A stretch of DNA of 64,000 nt from Solihabitans fulvus (GTDB taxonomy: Bacteria > Actinomycetota > Actinomycetes > Mycobacteriales > Pseudonocardiaceae). The stretch covers positions 111,058 through 175,057 of the forward strand of contig NZ_VUOB01000002.1 in NCBI RefSeq assembly GCF_008386585.1, in the 5' to 3' direction. The translations under genes were made by a program, and so were the position numbers. The notes below the pieces were generated by a model. The model was given only the letters and a program-made list of their open reading frames with translations, did no database searches and was not told the origin of the DNA. Positions 34,889 to 44,200 of this stretch are shown piece by piece (the first letter of the stretch is position 1; every line of letters starts with the position of its first letter).

Positions 34889-35075
34889 CTGTCCTGGTGA
34901 GCGCGCGGTCGATCGTGATCGCTACGACTTTCCCTAGATCCTTTTTGCACGTCCCGGTGGACGGTTGACCGGTAGATAGAGTCTGTGCTGCCTGTGCGCG
35001 GGAGCGACACAGCGATTGCCGACCCCAAGGGGGCAGCACCAACGGGGATCACGCGGAGAGGGACGGGTAGCGACC

Positions 35076-37085
35076 ATGCCAGCCAGGGGCAGCCGGGGAC
35101 CACGGCCGAGCGGTCACGTTCCCCCTCCGCCGGTGTCGCCACACAGGCCGCCACCGCCACAACACGCCCCAGCGCCGCACCCTCCGTCGCCGCCGTCAAG
35201 GTTCGGCGCGCAGCCAAGCCCGCATGGCCACGCGCCGGGTGGCGCGCGCCCGCAGGGACACGCACAGGGCGGACCGGGGCCGCAGGGCCACGTGCCGGGC
35301 GGCCGGGGGCCGCAGGGGCACGCGTCGGGTGGCGGAACGGGGTCGCCGGGCGGGGTGTCCTCGATCGGCCGCGCCGCCGCGTCGTCGATGACCGGGATCG
35401 GCCGGTCCGCGTCCCAGGCGCACGGCCTGACGACGAGCCTTGGCAAGTCGTTCACGCGCCCCGGTTCCGCAAAGCCCGGCGGTGCGGCCAGCCCGAAACA
35501 CGTCTCGCCCCCGTCGCCGCGCTCGCCGGTCCCGCCGCACTCGACGACCACGTCCCCGTCCACGACGCCCGGCCCGACCAAGCCGTCCTCGTCGCCGCAC
35601 GAGCCGTCGGGCGGCGCGCCGAAGCCGGTCGCCGACCCGCACTCGACGTCGTTTCCCGGACCGCAGGACCAGCAAAAGCTCCATCAGCAGCAGGCGGCCG
35701 GGCACCAGGCCGAGGCGGACAAGCAGCAGAAGCTGCGCGACGACCACAAGAACGCCGCCGCGCTCGAAGCGGAGAAGCAGAAGCAGGCCAAGGCCGAGAT
35801 GGACTCGGCGCGAAAGCGCTTCGAGGACAACAAGAACGCGGCCGCGCTCGAGGTGGAGAAGCAGAAGAAGGCCAGGGCCGAGATGGACTTGGCGGAGAAG
35901 CACCACAACGACCACAGCAACGCCGCTGCGGCCGAGGTGGAGAAGCAGAAGAAGGCCAGGGCCGAGATGGACCTGGCGGAGAAGCACCACAACGACCACA
36001 GCAACGCCGCCGCGGCCGAGGTGGCGAAACAGAACAAGGCCAGGGCCGAGATGGACGCGGCGCGGCAACACTTCAACAACCACAATGCGGAACTCGGCAA
36101 GCTCGGTCCGCACCAGCAGGCCGCCGCCGCGCATCACCAGGCCGAGATGGCGAAGGCCGACCAGCACTACCGGCACAACGAGCAGCTCGGCAACCAGTCC
36201 GTCCAGCAGCAACAGCAGCATCAGGCTGAGATGGACAAGGCCAAGCAGCACTACCAGAACCACGAGCACCTCGGCAATCAGTCCGTCCAGCAGCAACAGC
36301 AACACCAGGCCGAGATGGACAAGGCCAAGCAGCACCACCAGGACCACGACAAGCTGGGTCAGCAGTCCGTCCAGCAGCAGAAGCTGCACGAGGACGCCAT
36401 GGCTGCGGCCGACAAGCACTACCAGGACCACGACAAGCTGAGTCAGCAGGCCGCCCAGCAGCAGCAACATCACCTGACCGAGGCGGACACGGCGCAGAAG
36501 CTGCACGACCAGCATCAGGCCGCGGCCCAACACCACGCGCAGCAACAGGTCGAGCAACACAACTTCCAGCAGGCGGTCGACAGCTACTACAAGTCGGGTG
36601 TGCCCACGCACGTCCCGCTGGTGCACCAGGGCGGCTCCGCCATCGGCGCGGGTTTCGCCGACGACCGGGCCACGATCTCCCAGCAGTTCGCGCACAAGGC
36701 CAACCCGAGCGAGATCTACGGCATGACGCATGCCAGCCCCGACCACTTCTATCCCGACACGATGGTCGGCGGCAAGATCGTGCAACAGACGATGACCGGT
36801 CAGCAGTACGCACAGCTGTTCGCCAGCAACCCCGTCGTGCACAACGCGTTGACGAGCAATCCGAACAGCCACGTGGTGGCCATCTCGTGCCAGGCAGGCG
36901 CGGGGAAGGCCTTGCCGGACTTCGCCAACGCCCTGCACAGCATGGGATACACGAATCCGGTCCGGGGCTACACGCCGATCGTGCACGCCAATCCCGATGG
37001 TTCGGTCAGCGTGAGTGATGACGGCGTGAAGACGCGTCCGCCGCTGCCGCACGAAGTGATTACCATCCAGCCACCGAAGCCCTGA
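35076..37085 (+). CDS. repeat-rich type VII-type effector/polymorphic toxin candidate
   Basis: 669 residues from the ATG at 35076 (GAGAGGGACGGG upstream). The head (1-190) is Pro/Gly/His/Ser-rich with repeated GPQGH-x-PGG units. Residues about 205-480 are charged coiled-coil repeats (EKQKKARAEMDLAEKHHNDH and QHQAEMDKAKQH types). The last 160 residues form a globular domain: IYGMTHASPDHF with a His, then HVVAISCQAGAGKALPDFANAL with a Cys. A His then LxSCxxG order is seen in caspase/C80-like protease domains of polymorphic toxins; that match is tentative. No signal peptide or WXG motif. The next gene is T7SS-associated, so export by type VII secretion is inferred. Confidence 0.65.
   Translation: MPARGSRGPRPSGHVPPPPVSPHRPPPPQHAPAPHPPSPPSRFGAQPSPHGHAPGGARPQGHAQGGPGPQGHVPGGRGPQGHASGGGTGSPGGVSSIGRAAASSMTGIGRSASQAHGLTTSLGKSFTRPGSAKPGGAASPKHVSPPSPRSPVPPHSTTTSPSTTPGPTKPSSSPHEPSGGAPKPVADPHSTSFPGPQDQQKLHQQQAAGHQAEADKQQKLRDDHKNAAALEAEKQKQAKAEMDSARKRFEDNKNAAALEVEKQKKARAEMDLAEKHHNDHSNAAAAEVEKQKKARAEMDLAEKHHNDHSNAAAAEVAKQNKARAEMDAARQHFNNHNAELGKLGPHQQAAAAHHQAEMAKADQHYRHNEQLGNQSVQQQQQHQAEMDKAKQHYQNHEHLGNQSVQQQQQHQAEMDKAKQHHQDHDKLGQQSVQQQKLHEDAMAAADKHYQDHDKLSQQAAQQQQHHLTEADTAQKLHDQHQAAAQHHAQQQVEQHNFQQAVDSYYKSGVPTHVPLVHQGGSAIGAGFADDRATISQQFAHKANPSEIYGMTHASPDHFYPDTMVGGKIVQQTMTGQQYAQLFASNPVVHNALTSNPNSHVVAISCQAGAGKALPDFANALHSMGYTNPVRGYTPIVHANPDGSVSVSDDGVKTRPPLPHEVITIQPPKP
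35740..36470 (+). repeat. internal coding repeats of the effector gene
   Basis: Two families of direct repeats. The first (35760-36060) has three to four units of about 84 bp encoding NAAAxExEKQKxARAEMDxA-type units; two adjacent copies are almost identical at the DNA level. The second (36130-36470) has four to five units of about 87 bp built on CAGTCCGTCCAGCAGCAACA and GCCGAGATGGACAAGGCCAA. Both keep frame, which gives a long heptad-like rod. Confidence 0.85.
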
Positions 37086-37114
37086 GGCTCGGACCGAACC
37101 GCGGCGACACCACC

Positions 37115-37657
37115 ATGGAGACTCCCTTGGCCGATGACCAGGCCCAGCCCCCGGCCGAGCAGCAGAACTGGATGATGTTCATCGACCCGGCGTGGGATCC
37201 CGCGCGGGACGGGACGCCGCCCCCGGAGGCCGTGCTCGGCGGTTGGTTGCTCGACCAGGACGGCGCCCCCGGCCTGTTCCACCCCAACGCCGAGTACCGG
37301 CCGCTGCACCCCGACTCGCCGACGGATCCGATCGACGCCTCGCTGCGGCAGGTCCTCGCGGGACAGCAGTCGGCCGACCTGTTGCTCACGGCGTTGCGCG
37401 GGTCCTACCTCGAGATCGCGCTCGGCGAGGACGACCGGCCGATCGTGACGCCGGCCCCCGACCTGGTGCACTGCGTGCTCGTGGTGACCGCCGCAGTGCA
37501 CAAGGACAAGGTCATCCCGGACCGGTGGCGACAGGTCGGGCTGGCGGAACTGGTCGCGCTGCTGCCCGAGGGCGTCGACGTGTTGATCAACCCAGGCGCG
37601 CCCGCGTCGATGCGGCTGCTGGCCAGCGTGCTACGGGAGGCTGTCGCCGCGCCCTGA
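37115..37657 (+). CDS. type VII secretion system-associated protein (SseB-like)
   Basis: 180 residues. Matches small actinobacterial T7SS-associated proteins: MMFIDPAWDPARDGTPPPEAVLGGWLLDQDG, FHPNAEYRPLHPDSPTDPIDASL, and a C-terminal VVTAAVHKDKVIPDRWRQVGLAELVALLPEGVDVLINPGAP. It starts 29 bp after the effector gene, so it is likely co-transcribed and may be a chaperone or immunity partner. Its last 27 bp overlap the end of the convergent dehydrogenase gene. Confidence 0.72.
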   Translation: METPLADDQAQPPAEQQNWMMFIDPAWDPARDGTPPPEAVLGGWLLDQDGAPGLFHPNAEYRPLHPDSPTDPIDASLRQVLAGQQSADLLLTALRGSYLEIALGEDDRPIVTPAPDLVHCVLVVTAAVHKDKVIPDRWRQVGLAELVALLPEGVDVLINPGAPASMRLLASVLREAVAAP

Positions 37658-38497
37658 GTAGTCGTGGAAGCCGCGCCCGCTCTTCCGGCCGAGCCGGCCG
37701 GCGCGGACCAGGTCGCGCAGCTGCCGGCACGGCTCGAACACCGCGTCGCCGGTGCACTCGCGCAGCACCAGGAGCGTGTCAAGGACGGTGTCCAGCCCGA
37801 TCAGGTCGGCCGTGCGCAGCGGCCCCATCGGATGGCCGAGGCACGTCTCGAAGACCTCGTCCACCGTGTCGGCGTCCGCGGTGCCGGCCCCGGCCACCTC
37901 GGCGGCCTGGTTGACCGCCAGCATCAGCACCCGGTTCGACACGAATCCCGGCGCGTCGCCGACGACGATGGCCCGCTTGCCCATGCCGGCCAACAACCGC
38001 ACGGTCCGGTCCAGGGTGTCGTCGCTGGTCGCCTCGGCGCGGACCACCTCGACGGCGGGCTTGAGCGGCGCCGGGTTCATGAAGTGCGTGCCGATCACGC
38101 GATCCGGCCGGCCGGTGAAGCCGCCGAGCAGGCCGATCGGGATCGCCGAGGTGCACGACGCGAACACCGTCGCCCGCGGGCACACCCGGTCCAGTGCCCG
38201 GTAGGCCGCCTCCTTGACCGGCAGCCGTTCGAGCACGCACTCCACCACGAACTCGGCCTCGGCCAACGCGGCAGGGTCCTCGGCCCACCGCACCCTGGCG
38301 AGCACCGTGCCGGGGGCGTGCCGCGCGCCGGGGCCGCCGAGCAGCGCGTGCAGCCGCAGCCCGTCCCGCAGCCGCGTCGGAGCGCTGGCGCGCGCCCCGT
38401 CGTCCGGATCGACCGCGACCACGTCGTGCCCGGCGCCGGCCAGGCACTGCGCGACGCCGATACCCATCACGCCGACACCGAGCACACCGACTCTCAC
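37631..38497 (-). CDS. 3-hydroxyacyl-CoA dehydrogenase-like, extender-unit pathway (FkbK/ZmaG type)
   Basis: 288 residues, GTG start overlapping the fkbH-like stop (GTGA). N-terminal NAD site GVLGVGVMGIGVAQCLAGAGHDVVAVD; catalytic region HFMNPAPLKPAVEVV with the His of this family; C-terminal helical domain (GFVSNRVLMLAVNQAAEV, LDTVLDTLLVL). In methoxymalonyl/hydroxymalonyl-ACP pathways this enzyme oxidises glyceryl-ACP to the 3-oxo (aldehyde) form. It is the last gene of a four-gene coupled operon. Confidence 0.87.
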   Translation of the reverse strand: MRVGVLGVGVMGIGVAQCLAGAGHDVVAVDPDDGARASAPTRLRDGLRLHALLGGPGARHAPGTVLARVRWAEDPAALAEAEFVVECVLERLPVKEAAYRALDRVCPRATVFASCTSAIPIGLLGGFTGRPDRVIGTHFMNPAPLKPAVEVVRAEATSDDTLDRTVRLLAGMGKRAIVVGDAPGFVSNRVLMLAVNQAAEVAGAGTADADTVDEVFETCLGHPMGPLRTADLIGLDTVLDTLLVLRECTGDAVFEPCRQLRDLVRAGRLGRKSGRGFHDYSGRGDSLP

Positions 38498-39543
38498 GGG
38501 TGTCTCCGATCGACGACGCGGACGTGACCTGGCGGCGACACCGAAGGCCGGTCCTCGGGCAGCGCGAGCAGCACCTGCTCCTCGGTCCGCTCGATCGGCT
38601 CGAACCCGGCGAACCTCAGCGTCACCATCATGATCCGGTTCACCGGGGTCGGCACGAACCGCGCGACCGGCCTGCGGCCGCGCGCCAGGGCGTCGCCGAC
38701 GATGTGGTGCAGCAGGGCGGCGCCGACGCCCCGCGACAGCACCCGGCAGGACATCAGCAGCAGCTCCAGCACGGTGTCGCGGCCCGAGTGCGCCACCACG
38801 GCGACGCCGATCGTGCCGTAGGACCCGAATCGGTCGGTGAGACCGGCCACCAGGACCTCGTGGTCGTCGGCCGCGCACAGCGCCCGCAGCGCGGCGAGGT
38901 CGAAGGTCCGGCCGGTCGTGTTCAGCTGGTGGGTGCGCAGGGTTAGCTCGTGCACGCGGGCGAGGTCGTCCTCGGTGGCGCGGTCCAGCGTCATGGCGAG
39001 GTCGAGCGAGGCGAGGAACTGCGCGGACGAGCCGGCGAACTCGTGCCCGGCGCGGACCCTGCGCTGCTCGGCGCGGTAGTAGTACCGACGGTTCGCCGAC
39101 TCCTCGGTGACGTGCGCCGGCTGGAACTCGCGGAGCGCGTGGAGCCCGCCGACCTGGTCGGCCCGGTAGCGGCGCACCATCGGCAGGACCGAGGCGACCT
39201 CGGCCAGTTCCGCGGCGTCGTTGTCGACGAACGCGATGGTGTCCAGGCCGAGGTTCAGCTCGGCGCCGATGCGCCGGATGGCGTCGGACTTCGCGCCCCA
39301 GCCGATCTCCAGCGCGCAGAACAGGCCGGCGAGGTCGTGCTCGGCCAGGTGCGCCGCCGCGGTCGCGTGGTCGCCCCGGCTGGCCACCGCGTGCAGGATG
39401 CCCCTGCGGTCCAGCGTTCGCAGGGTGCGCACGGCGGCCGGGAACGGGCCCGGCCGGTCGCCCTCCAGGACGACGCCGTCCCACAGCGTGTCGTCCAGGT
39501 CCCAGACCAGGCACTTGACGGTGCTCGCGGGGGCCGGGGTCAC
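38494..39543 (-). CDS. fkbH: FkbH-family glyceryl-ACP synthase (HAD fold)
   Basis: 349 residues from a GTG that overlaps the stop of the acyl-CoA dehydrogenase gene; the longer frame upstream is antisense-like noise. HAD motif WDLDDTLWDG with catalytic Asp pair, GWGAKSDAIRRI (Lys), FVDNDAAELAEV. The C-terminal half is GNAT-like (LLLMSCRVLSRGVGAALLHHIV). FkbH proteins take 1,3-bisphosphoglycerate, remove phosphate and load the glyceryl group on a discrete ACP, here the FkbJ-like protein. This is the committed step of the C3 extender unit. Confidence 0.92.
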   Translation of the reverse strand: MTPAPASTVKCLVWDLDDTLWDGVVLEGDRPGPFPAAVRTLRTLDRRGILHAVASRGDHATAAAHLAEHDLAGLFCALEIGWGAKSDAIRRIGAELNLGLDTIAFVDNDAAELAEVASVLPMVRRYRADQVGGLHALREFQPAHVTEESANRRYYYRAEQRRVRAGHEFAGSSAQFLASLDLAMTLDRATEDDLARVHELTLRTHQLNTTGRTFDLAALRALCAADDHEVLVAGLTDRFGSYGTIGVAVVAHSGRDTVLELLLMSCRVLSRGVGAALLHHIVGDALARGRRPVARFVPTPVNRIMMVTLRFAGFEPIERTEEQVLLALPEDRPSVSPPGHVRVVDRRHP

Positions 39544-40664
39544 CGGGACCGCCCCGGACGGCGCAGCGCGTACTCGCCGAGCCGCAGTTCGGCGGGCTCG
39601 TCGGCGCCCTCGATGATCCGCATGACCTTGGCGTCGCGGAAGAACCGGCCGACGGTGCTGTCCTGCGCGCAGCCCGCCGCGCCGTGCAGCTGGACGGCGT
39701 GCTCGCTGAGGGCGCTCGCGGCGCGCGCCGCCGCGTACTTGGCCAGCACGGTCTCCGCGATCGCGTCGGCGTCGGCCCGCGCGCGCAGTTCGGCGGCGTG
39801 CTCGCACAGCCTGCGTGCCGCGCTCGCCTCGACCAGGTCGCGGCCGAGCAGCGCGCGGACCGTCTCGTGTTCGGCCAGTCGTACCCCGCCCTGGCTGCGT
39901 CGCCCGACGTGCGCGGCCGCCAGGTCAAGGCACGCCTCGGCGAGGCCGACACAGCCCCAGGCGACGGTGAACCGGCCGTGGTCGAGCGCCGTCGCGACGA
40001 CGTGCGACAGGCCGAAGCCGGGAGCGCCGACGAGATTCTCCTGCGGCACAACGACATCGTCGAACCGGAGGTTGGCGAGGTGCGCGGCGCGCATGCCGAG
40101 CTGCCCGCCGATCGGCTCGACGGTGACGCCCGCGCGGTCGGCCTCGACGAGCACGGCGACCGGTTTCCCGTCGAGCGCCGCGAGCACCAGGTAGACGTCC
40201 GCGACCGCGCCGAAGGTGACCCACAGCTTGCGGCCGCGCACCCGCAGCCCGCCCACCGTCGGCGTCGCCGAGGTGGTCGCGGCGGACAGGTCGGTGCCCG
40301 CGCCAGGCTCGGTCGCGGCGAACGCGGCCCGCCGCGCGCCGCTGGCCAGCGCCGGCAACCAACGCGCCCGCTGCTCCCGATCGCCCCAGCGCAGCACGGC
40401 CGCGGCCACCATGCCCTGCACCGTGACCAGTCCGCGCAGGGCGCTGCACGCCCCTCCGAACGCCGCGCACAGCTCGCCGAGCTCGGCGGGAGACCGACCG
40501 AGGCCGCCGTGCTCTGCAGGCACGTCCACGGCGAGGAAGCCGGCCCCGGCCACGGCGTCGAGCACGTCGGTCGGGATCGCGCCGCGCCGGTCCCAGCCGC
40601 CGGCCTCCTCCCGCGCGGACCGCGCGAAGGCGACGGCGTCGGCCAGGGCGGTCGATGCCGTCAT
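39540..40664 (-). CDS. acyl-CoA/acyl-ACP dehydrogenase (FkbI/ZmaE type)
   Basis: 374 residues from the ATG at 40664 with GGAGGG upstream; the start is 1 bp after the ACP stop. FAD-dependent fold: AAFAATEPGAGTDLSAATTSA, VTVEPIGGQLGMRAAHLANLRFDDVVVPQENLVG, HGAAGCAQDSTVGRFFRDAKVMRIIEGADEPAELRLGEYAL. In the hydroxymalonyl/methoxymalonyl route it oxidises the 3-oxo intermediate on the ACP to the malonyl-type acid. Its stop overlaps the fkbH start. Confidence 0.88.
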   Translation of the reverse strand: MTASTALADAVAFARSAREEAGGWDRRGAIPTDVLDAVAGAGFLAVDVPAEHGGLGRSPAELGELCAAFGGACSALRGLVTVQGMVAAAVLRWGDREQRARWLPALASGARRAAFAATEPGAGTDLSAATTSATPTVGGLRVRGRKLWVTFGAVADVYLVLAALDGKPVAVLVEADRAGVTVEPIGGQLGMRAAHLANLRFDDVVVPQENLVGAPGFGLSHVVATALDHGRFTVAWGCVGLAEACLDLAAAHVGRRSQGGVRLAEHETVRALLGRDLVEASAARRLCEHAAELRARADADAIAETVLAKYAAARAASALSEHAVQLHGAAGCAQDSTVGRFFRDAKVMRIIEGADEPAELRLGEYALRRPGRSR

Positions 40665-40665
40665 G

Positions 40666-40956
40666 TCACGACCCTCCGGAGGTTTCGGACAGTTTGTGTC
40701 GGACAAATCGGGCTATGCGGTTCATTGTCCGAAAATTGTCGAGATCGAGGTCCTCGACCTCGACGGTGAGTCCGAAGGTCCGCTCGACGTGCGTCACCAG
40801 TTCCAGCGCGAACAGCGAGTTCACCAGGCCGAGCGCGAAGTAGTCGTCGTCGGGGTGCGGAACGCCCTCGCCGACCGCGCTCGAGAAAAATGTGCGGATT
40901 TCGTCAACGACCTCGTCGACAGCCGTCTCCGACCGCGTCGAGCGTTGGTTGACCAT
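40666..40956 (-). CDS. discrete acyl carrier protein for the extender unit (FkbJ type)
   Basis: 96 residues from the ATG at 40956 behind GGGAGG. Four-helix ACP with phosphopantetheine Ser in DDYFALGLVNSLFALELVTHVE, the FkbJ-like LVNSL context instead of the DSL of ordinary ACPs. It carries glyceryl through hydroxymalonyl intermediates. First gene of the operon and divergent from the NRPS. Confidence 0.88.
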   Translation of the reverse strand: MVNQRSTRSETAVDEVVDEIRTFFSSAVGEGVPHPDDDYFALGLVNSLFALELVTHVERTFGLTVEVEDLDLDNFRTMNRIARFVRHKLSETSGGS

Positions 40957-41213
40957 GCGACCTCCCTGCCGCCTCCCGGACCGAAGGTAACACGGCGAAT
41001 ATATGCGCAATATGTGCCGGGCGGAGCAACGGTATTCAGCCGACCGACCGGTAACTCCATTGTGGACGATCGGTTTCCCGTGGGAATCCCGTCAGCCGTT
41101 CGGTGGCTTGTCCGGCCCGTTGACATGCTGTGACGATGGCCATCTCGCACTGGTCGCCGGTTCGCCGATGTCGAAGATCGAGACACCGTGGGCCAGCTAG
41201 TCGAAACGGTCAG
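40957..41213. promoter_or_regulatory. divergent promoter region between extender operon and NRPS
   Basis: 257 bp with no gene. It includes an AT-rich patch (GAATATATGCGCAATATGTG, 40995-41014) closer to the extender operon, and a TTGACA hexamer at 41120-41125 on the NRPS side without a convincing -10. It is the only gap in the biosynthetic cluster large enough for promoters, so both halves are probably co-regulated from here. No regulator gene is adjacent. Confidence 0.45.
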
Positions 41214-44200
41214 ATGACGTACGAAGCGCCGCCGACGCAGTCGGCCACCGAACCGTACCCATTGTCTTCCGCCCAGCGTCGCCTGTGGTTTCTGGAACAA
41301 CTCAGGCCAGGTGGTTCCGAATACAACACCAGCATTGGATACCGGCTGCACGGGCCGCTGGACGTCGGCGCGCTGCGTGCCGCGCTGAATGGCCTCGTGA
41401 TCCGACACGAATCGTTGCGCACAACATTCCGAAACGTCGACGGCTCGGGCGTGCGGGTGGTGAATCCGCCCTTCGAGGTGCCGCTGCGATTACGCGAGGC
41501 GGCGCCGGGGGAGGAGACCGACGCGGCCCTGCTCGACGAGGTGACCAGGCCTTTCGACCTGCGCGAAGGGCCGCTGGTGCGGGCGTTGCTGCTGCGGCAC
41601 GACCGGGCCGAGCACCTCCTCGTGCTCGCCATGCACCACCTCGTCACCGACGGCTGGTCGATGGGGGTGCTGACCGTCGAGCTCGGCAAGCTGTACTCGG
41701 CGGCCGCGCGCGGCCGGCCCGCGACGCTCCCGCCCGTGTCGTACCCGGACCCGTCGGCCCGGCCCGCGCAGCCGGACCTGGACGCGCAGATCGCCTACTG
41801 GCAACGACAACTCGCCGGCGTGACCCCGCTGGAGCTCCCGACCGACCGGCCCCGCCCAGCCGAGCGCTCCTCGGCCGGCGCGATCCACCGGTCCACGATC
41901 CCCGCCCCGCTGACCGCCCGCGTCGCCGCGCTGGCCAGATCCATGGCCACGACCCTGTTCACGACGCTGGCCGCCGCCACCCAAGTGCTGCTCGCCAGGC
42001 ACAGCGGTCAACGCGACATCGCCATCGGCGCGGTGACCTCCGGCCGCGACCGGGACGACCTGGAGAACCTGGTGGGGTTCTTCGTGAACACCATCGTCGT
42101 GCGCGCCGAAGTGGACGGGTCGGCGAGTTTCGCGGAGTTCCTCGGGCGGGTCCGCAGCACCGTCGTCGACGCGATGGCCAACGACCAGGTGCCCTTCGAC
42201 CGGTTGGTGGAGCTGACCCAGCCGGAGCGGGACGCCAGCCGCCCGCCGCTGGTGCAGGCGATGGTCGTGCTCCAGAACACTCCCGCGCCGCTGCCCGACC
42301 TGGTCGGCGTCGAGTGCGCCGACCTCGAGTTGCCGAGGGCGGCGGCGTTGTTCGAGCTGAGCTTCGAGTTCCGGCTCGCGGACGGCGAACTGCGCACCAC
42401 CATCGAGTACAGCACCGACCTGTTCGACGCGGCCACGATCGCGCGACTGGCCGAGCAGCTGGCCGTGCTGCTGGCCGGCATCGTCGCCGATCCAGGGTGC
42501 GCGCTGGCCCGGCTGCCGGTGCTGCCGCCCGCCGAGCGTCGGCTCGTGCTGACCGAGTGGAACGACACCGGGACGGCGGAACCCGGCTGCCTGCACGAGC
42601 TGTTCGCGCGGCGCGCGCTGGAGCGGCCCGACGCCGTCGCGGTCACTGTTGAGGGCGCCGGACTCACCTACCGGGAGCTGGACATCCGCGCGAACCGGCT
42701 CGCGCACGCGCTGGCCGCCAGGGGAGTGCGCCCCGACACGCTCGTCGGGCTGTTCCTGCCGCGCGGCGCCGACGCGATCGTCGCCATGCTCGGGATCCTC
42801 AAGGCGGGCGGCGCGTACGTGCCGCTGGACCCGGCCTACCCGGCGGACCGGATCGCGTTGCTGGTCAACGACTCCGGGCTGCGGCTCGTGGTCGCCGACG
42901 CGGCGGCGCGCGACCGGCTGCCGCCTGGTGTCGAGGCCGTCGGCGCGGACGAGGGGGCGCTCGCCGGCTACCCCGGGCACGCTCCTGAGGTCGCGGTCGC
43001 GCCGGACAACCTCGCCTACCTCATGTACACCTCCGGCTCCGGCGGACGCCCCAAGGGCGTGCTGGTCGTGCACGGCGCGGTGGCCAGGCTGTGCGCCGAC
43101 GAGCACGTCCGGTTCGCGCCGGCCGACGTGCTGACGCAGTACGGGACGCTGTCGTTCGACTCGTCCACGTTCGAGATCTGGGGCGCGCTGCTGTCCGGCG
43201 CGCGGCTCGCGGTCTGCTCGGAGACACCGACCGCGACCGGGCTCGCCGCCGACGGCGTCACCACGTTGTGGCTGACCGCCGGCATGTTCCACGAGATCGC
43301 CGGCGTCGACCTCGAACTGTTCGGCGGGGTCCGGCGGCTGCTGTCGGGCGGCGACGTGCTGTCGCCGCAACACTGCGGGCGGGTGGTCCGCCGGTTTCCC
43401 GGCCTGGCGCTGACCAACTGCTACGGGCCGACCGAGGGCACCGCCTTCACCACCTGCCACGACATCCGCGAGGCGGACACGCTCGGCGCGTCCGTGCCGA
43501 TCGGCCGGCCGATCATCGGCACCCGCTGCTATGTCCTCGACACCGACCTGAACCCCGTCCCGATCGGCGCGCCCGGCGAGCTGTACATCGGCGGGGACGG
43601 CCTGGCGCGCGGCTACCTCAATGACGCGGGCCTGACCGCGGAGCGGTTCGTCGCCGACCCGTTCGGCGTGGGCACCCGGCTGTACCGGTCCGGCGACGTG
43701 GTGCGCTGGTCGGCCGACGGCGTGCTGCACTTCCTCGGCCGCGTCGACAACCAGGTCAAGATCCGGGGCTTCCGGGTCGAGGTCGGCGAGATCGAGGCCG
43801 CGCTGCTGCGGCATCCCCGCGTGGAGTCCGCCGTGGTGTTGGCGCGCGAGGACATCCGCGACCACAAGCGGCTCGTCGGCTACGTCGTGCCGCGCGGCGA
43901 GGTCGATCCCGGCGAGCTGCGCGCGTTCCTCGAGTCGACGCTGCCGGCCTACCTGGTGCCCAACGCGTTCGTCGTGGTGGACCGGATGCCGTTGACGAAC
44001 AACGGAAAGATCGACCGAGCGGCGCTGCCCCGCCCGGAGACGCCGGCCGACCGCTCCTACCTCGCGCCCCGCACCGAGCACGAGGAGATCCTGGCCCAGG
44101 TGTGGGCGGAGGTGCTCGGCCTGGAATGGGTCGGCGTGCACGACAACTTCTTCGACCTCGGCGGCGACTCCATCCTGAGCATCCAGCTGGTGGCCAGGGC

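Noticed and set aside
35750..36470. CRISPR-like repeat array
   Set aside because: The repeats are contiguous, in frame and encode coiled-coil units; there are no unique spacers of constant length.
37060..37501. Possible minus-strand gene behind the dehydrogenase
   Set aside because: It overlaps completely the T7SS-associated protein gene, whose product matches a known family; the minus frame has no motifs.
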